A stretch of DNA of 7,771 nucleotides, taken from the NCBI GenBank assembly GCA_910587495.1, contig CAJUMT010000011.1, forward strand, positions 28,805 to 36,575, written 5' to 3'. Position numbers and translations under genes: made by a program. The DNA comes from an uncultured Lachnospiraceae bacterium (GTDB lineage Bacteria > Bacillota_A > Clostridia > Lachnospirales > Lachnospiraceae). Below, piece by piece: positions 6,094-7,771 of this stretch. Each line of letters opens with the position of its first letter. Within the stretch, counting starts at the first letter, position 1. The notes under the pieces are model-generated. The model was not told where the DNA came from. It saw nothing but the letters and a program-made list of their open reading frames with translations, and did no database searches.

Positions 6094-7771
6094 GCCGGTT
6101 CCTCCGTCCTGACAGTGATCTTCACTTTATCATTTACCACTTTGACGTCCACACAACTACCTTCCTGAATATTTCCGGATAAAATCTCGTCTGCCAACAA
6201 GTCTTCCAACTGGTTCTGAATCGCACGTTTTAAGGGACGCGCGCCGTATTTTTTATCATATCCTGTTTTGGCCAGCCATTTTCTCACAGAATCTTTAAAG
6301 GACACTTTAACCGAGAGCTGCTCTTTGCATCGCTTTTCCAAATCTCTCAGCAAAAGTCCTGCAATCTGAGCAATCTCGTCAGGCTGCAGCATATGAAATA
6401 CGATGGTCTCATCGATTCGATTCAGAAATTCCGGTTTGAATATATGCTTTACTTCGTTCATCACGCTGCTTTTCATATGTTCATAGTCTTGTTTTGCATC
6501 CTCTACGGAAGCAAATCCAAGCTTCTTCGGCGTAACGATGGCGCTGGCTCCGGCATTGGAGGTCATGATGATAACTGTATTTTTAAAGTCCACCTTCCGT
6601 CCCTGGGAATCGGTAATATGCCCGTCATCCAATACCTGTAAGAGAATGTTGAACACATCCGGATGGGCTTTTTCCACCTCGTCGAACAGAATGACCGAAT
6701 AAGGATTGCGGCGCACTTTTTCGCTTAACTGTCCTCCGTCGTCATGTCCCACATATCCGGGCGGTGAACCGATCATTTTGGCCACGCTGTGCTTTTCCAT
6801 ATACTCAGACATATCCACCCGGATCATGGCCTCATCCCTGCCAAAAAGAACCTCTGCCAACGCTTTGCAAAGTTCCGTTTTACCGACTCCTGTAGGTCCC
6901 AGGAACAAAAAAGAACCGATGGGACGCCGGGGGTCTTTCAAACCTACGCGTCCTCTTTTCACTGCTTTTGCCACAGCGGTTACCGCTTCATCCTGTCCGA
7001 TCACCCTTTTATGAAGCGTTTGTTCCAAGCGGCGTAACTTGGACGACTCCGTCTCTGCCAGACGCTGCACCGGAATCTTGGTCCATCGGGAGACGGTGGC
7101 AGCAATCTGATCCTCCCCTACCACGCCGGAAACTTTTCTGCCCCGCTTGCGTTCTTTGGATTCCAGTCTCTTTTCCAGCTCCTTTTCTTTTACTCGGCAT
7201 TCATGGGCTCTTGCAAGATCGCCTGCTTCTAATGCCGCTTCCAGATCTTCTTTCGCCTGGGATAACTCCCGGATCAGATCTGTCTGTCCTTTGCCCGGCG
7301 CATATTGACCCATACGAAGCCCCGCCGCCGCTTCATCCATCAGGTCAATGGCTTTATCCGGCAGGAAGCGGTCATTGATATAGCGGTCGGATAATCTGGC
7401 AGCCGCCTGGAGCGCCTCATCTGTAATTTTTACATGATGATGAGCTTCATAGTAAGGTCTAAGTCCTTTCAATATTTCCATGGTCTGTTCCACATCTGCT
7501 TCCTCAACCGTGATCGGCTGGAAACGCCTTTCCAGCGCCGCGTCTTTTTCGATATGCCGTCGGTATTCTTCCAACGTGGTCGCTCCTATGATCTGGATCT
7601 CGCCCCTGGCCATGGCAGGTTTTAAAATATTGGAGGCATCCATGGCGCCTTCCGCGCCTCCCGCGCCGATAATCGTATGCAGTTCATCGATAAACAAAAG
7701 CACATTGCCGTCCTGACAGACTTCCTCAATCACATTTTTTATCCGCTCCTCAAACTCGCCTCTGTACTTGG
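6090..7771 (-). CDS. clpC: ATP-dependent Clp protease ATPase subunit ClpC (5' part beyond window edge)
   Basis: The frame is open to the right edge, giving 559 C-terminal residues of a protein usually near 810-820. The N-domain and first Walker A lie outside; an internal GTG at 7733 is not the real start because the family sequence KYRGEFEERIK continues upstream of it. ClpC is a hexameric AAA+ unfoldase that feeds substrates to ClpP and controls stress and development. Visible, numbered from the first full codon at the edge: pore loop KYRG (1-4), Walker B FIDE (26-29), two arginine fingers near 81-82, a short M-domain coiled coil (about 162-212), second Walker A GPTGVGKT (291-298), second pore loop GYVG (338-341), Walker B with Asp363/Glu364, the ClpP-docking tripeptide LGF (417-419, at 6513-6521) and sensor-2 GARP (509-512). 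The short M-domain and LGF rule out ClpB. ClpE is not strictly excluded, but radA as neighbour favours ClpC. Any CtsR operator would lie outside the window. Confidence 0.95.
   Translation of the reverse strand, partial: KYRGEFEERIKNVIEEVCQDGNVLLFIDELHTIIGAGGAEGAMDASNILKPAMARGEIQIIGATTLEEYRRHIEKDAALERRFQPITVEEADVEQTMEILKGLRPYYEAHHHVKITDEALQAAARLSDRYINDRFLPDKAIDLMDEAAAGLRMGQYAPGKGQTDLIRELSQAKEDLEAALEAGDLARAHECRVKEKELEKRLESKERKRGRKVSGVVGEDQIAATVSRWTKIPVQRLAETESSKLRRLEQTLHKRVIGQDEAVTAVAKAVKRGRVGLKDPRRPIGSFLFLGPTGVGKTELCKALAEVLFGRDEAMIRVDMSEYMEKHSVAKMIGSPPGYVGHDDGGQLSEKVRRNPYSVILFDEVEKAHPDVFNILLQVLDDGHITDSQGRKVDFKNTVIIMTSNAGASAIVTPKKLGFASVEDAKQDYEHMKSSVMNEVKHIFKPEFLNRIDETIVFHMLQPDEIAQIAGLLLRDLEKRCKEQLSVKVSFKDSVRKWLAKTGYDKKYGARPLKRAIQNQLEDLLADEILSGNIQEGSCVDVKVVNDKVKITVRTEEPA
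6101..6105 (-). promoter_or_regulatory. Ribosome binding site of radA inside the clpC end
   Basis: The minus strand reads GGAGG seven bases before the radA ATG at 6093, within the last codons of clpC. It fixes the radA start and fits coupled translation. Confidence 0.85.

Noticed and set aside
7731..7733. GTG as start of the right-hand gene
   Set aside because: The frame stays open to the edge and the upstream codons read KYRGEFEERIKN, the conserved pore-loop segment of ClpC, so the gene is only cut by the window.
1..7771. CRISPR arrays, tRNA or rRNA genes, insertion sequences, phage or defence genes
   Set aside because: I saw no regular direct repeats, no cloverleaf or rRNA-like stretches and no transposase, integrase or toxin-antitoxin motifs; nearly all bases are taken by five coherent genes.

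Overview
The window reads as a stretch of a low-to-medium-GC Firmicutes chromosome, most likely a clostridial gut anaerobe such as a Lachnospiraceae member. I infer this from the clpC-radA pair, strong AGGAGG/GGAGG ribosome binding sites, and large hybrid histidine kinases of the type common in that family. No database search was possible, so the genus is open.

All five genes lie on the minus strand and are read from the right edge to the left. First comes clpC (6090-7771, its 5' part beyond the right edge), the Clp/Hsp100 unfoldase that feeds ClpP. It overlaps radA (4726-6093), a recombination and branch-migration ATPase, by an ATGA junction. After a 49-base AT-rich gap comes ridA (4308-4676), an enamine/imine deaminase. 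Then follow two sensor kinases: a soluble GAF-PAS-PAS hybrid histidine kinase (1689-4271) and a membrane-anchored, Cache-like sensor kinase (1-1620) whose C-terminal part is cut off by the left edge. Coding density is near complete; the largest gap is 68 bases, and I see no strong intrinsic terminator.

The first three genes share a maintenance theme: protein quality control, DNA repair and removal of reactive metabolites. The two kinases are signalling genes placed directly behind them in the same direction. Transcription could run through all five, but this is inferred from spacing only. No DNA-binding response regulator and no separate Hpt protein is visible, so the outputs of both kinases must lie elsewhere or beyond the left edge.

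Points worth attention: the soluble kinase should start at an ATG at 4271, not at an upstream TTG; ridA and this kinase share one reading frame, separated by a single amber codon; the ClpC middle domain has Leu where the Bacillus and Staphylococcus proteins have a regulatory Phe; and the radA-ridA gap holds nested AT-rich palindromes. I did not find a convincing new defence, mobile or RNA system.
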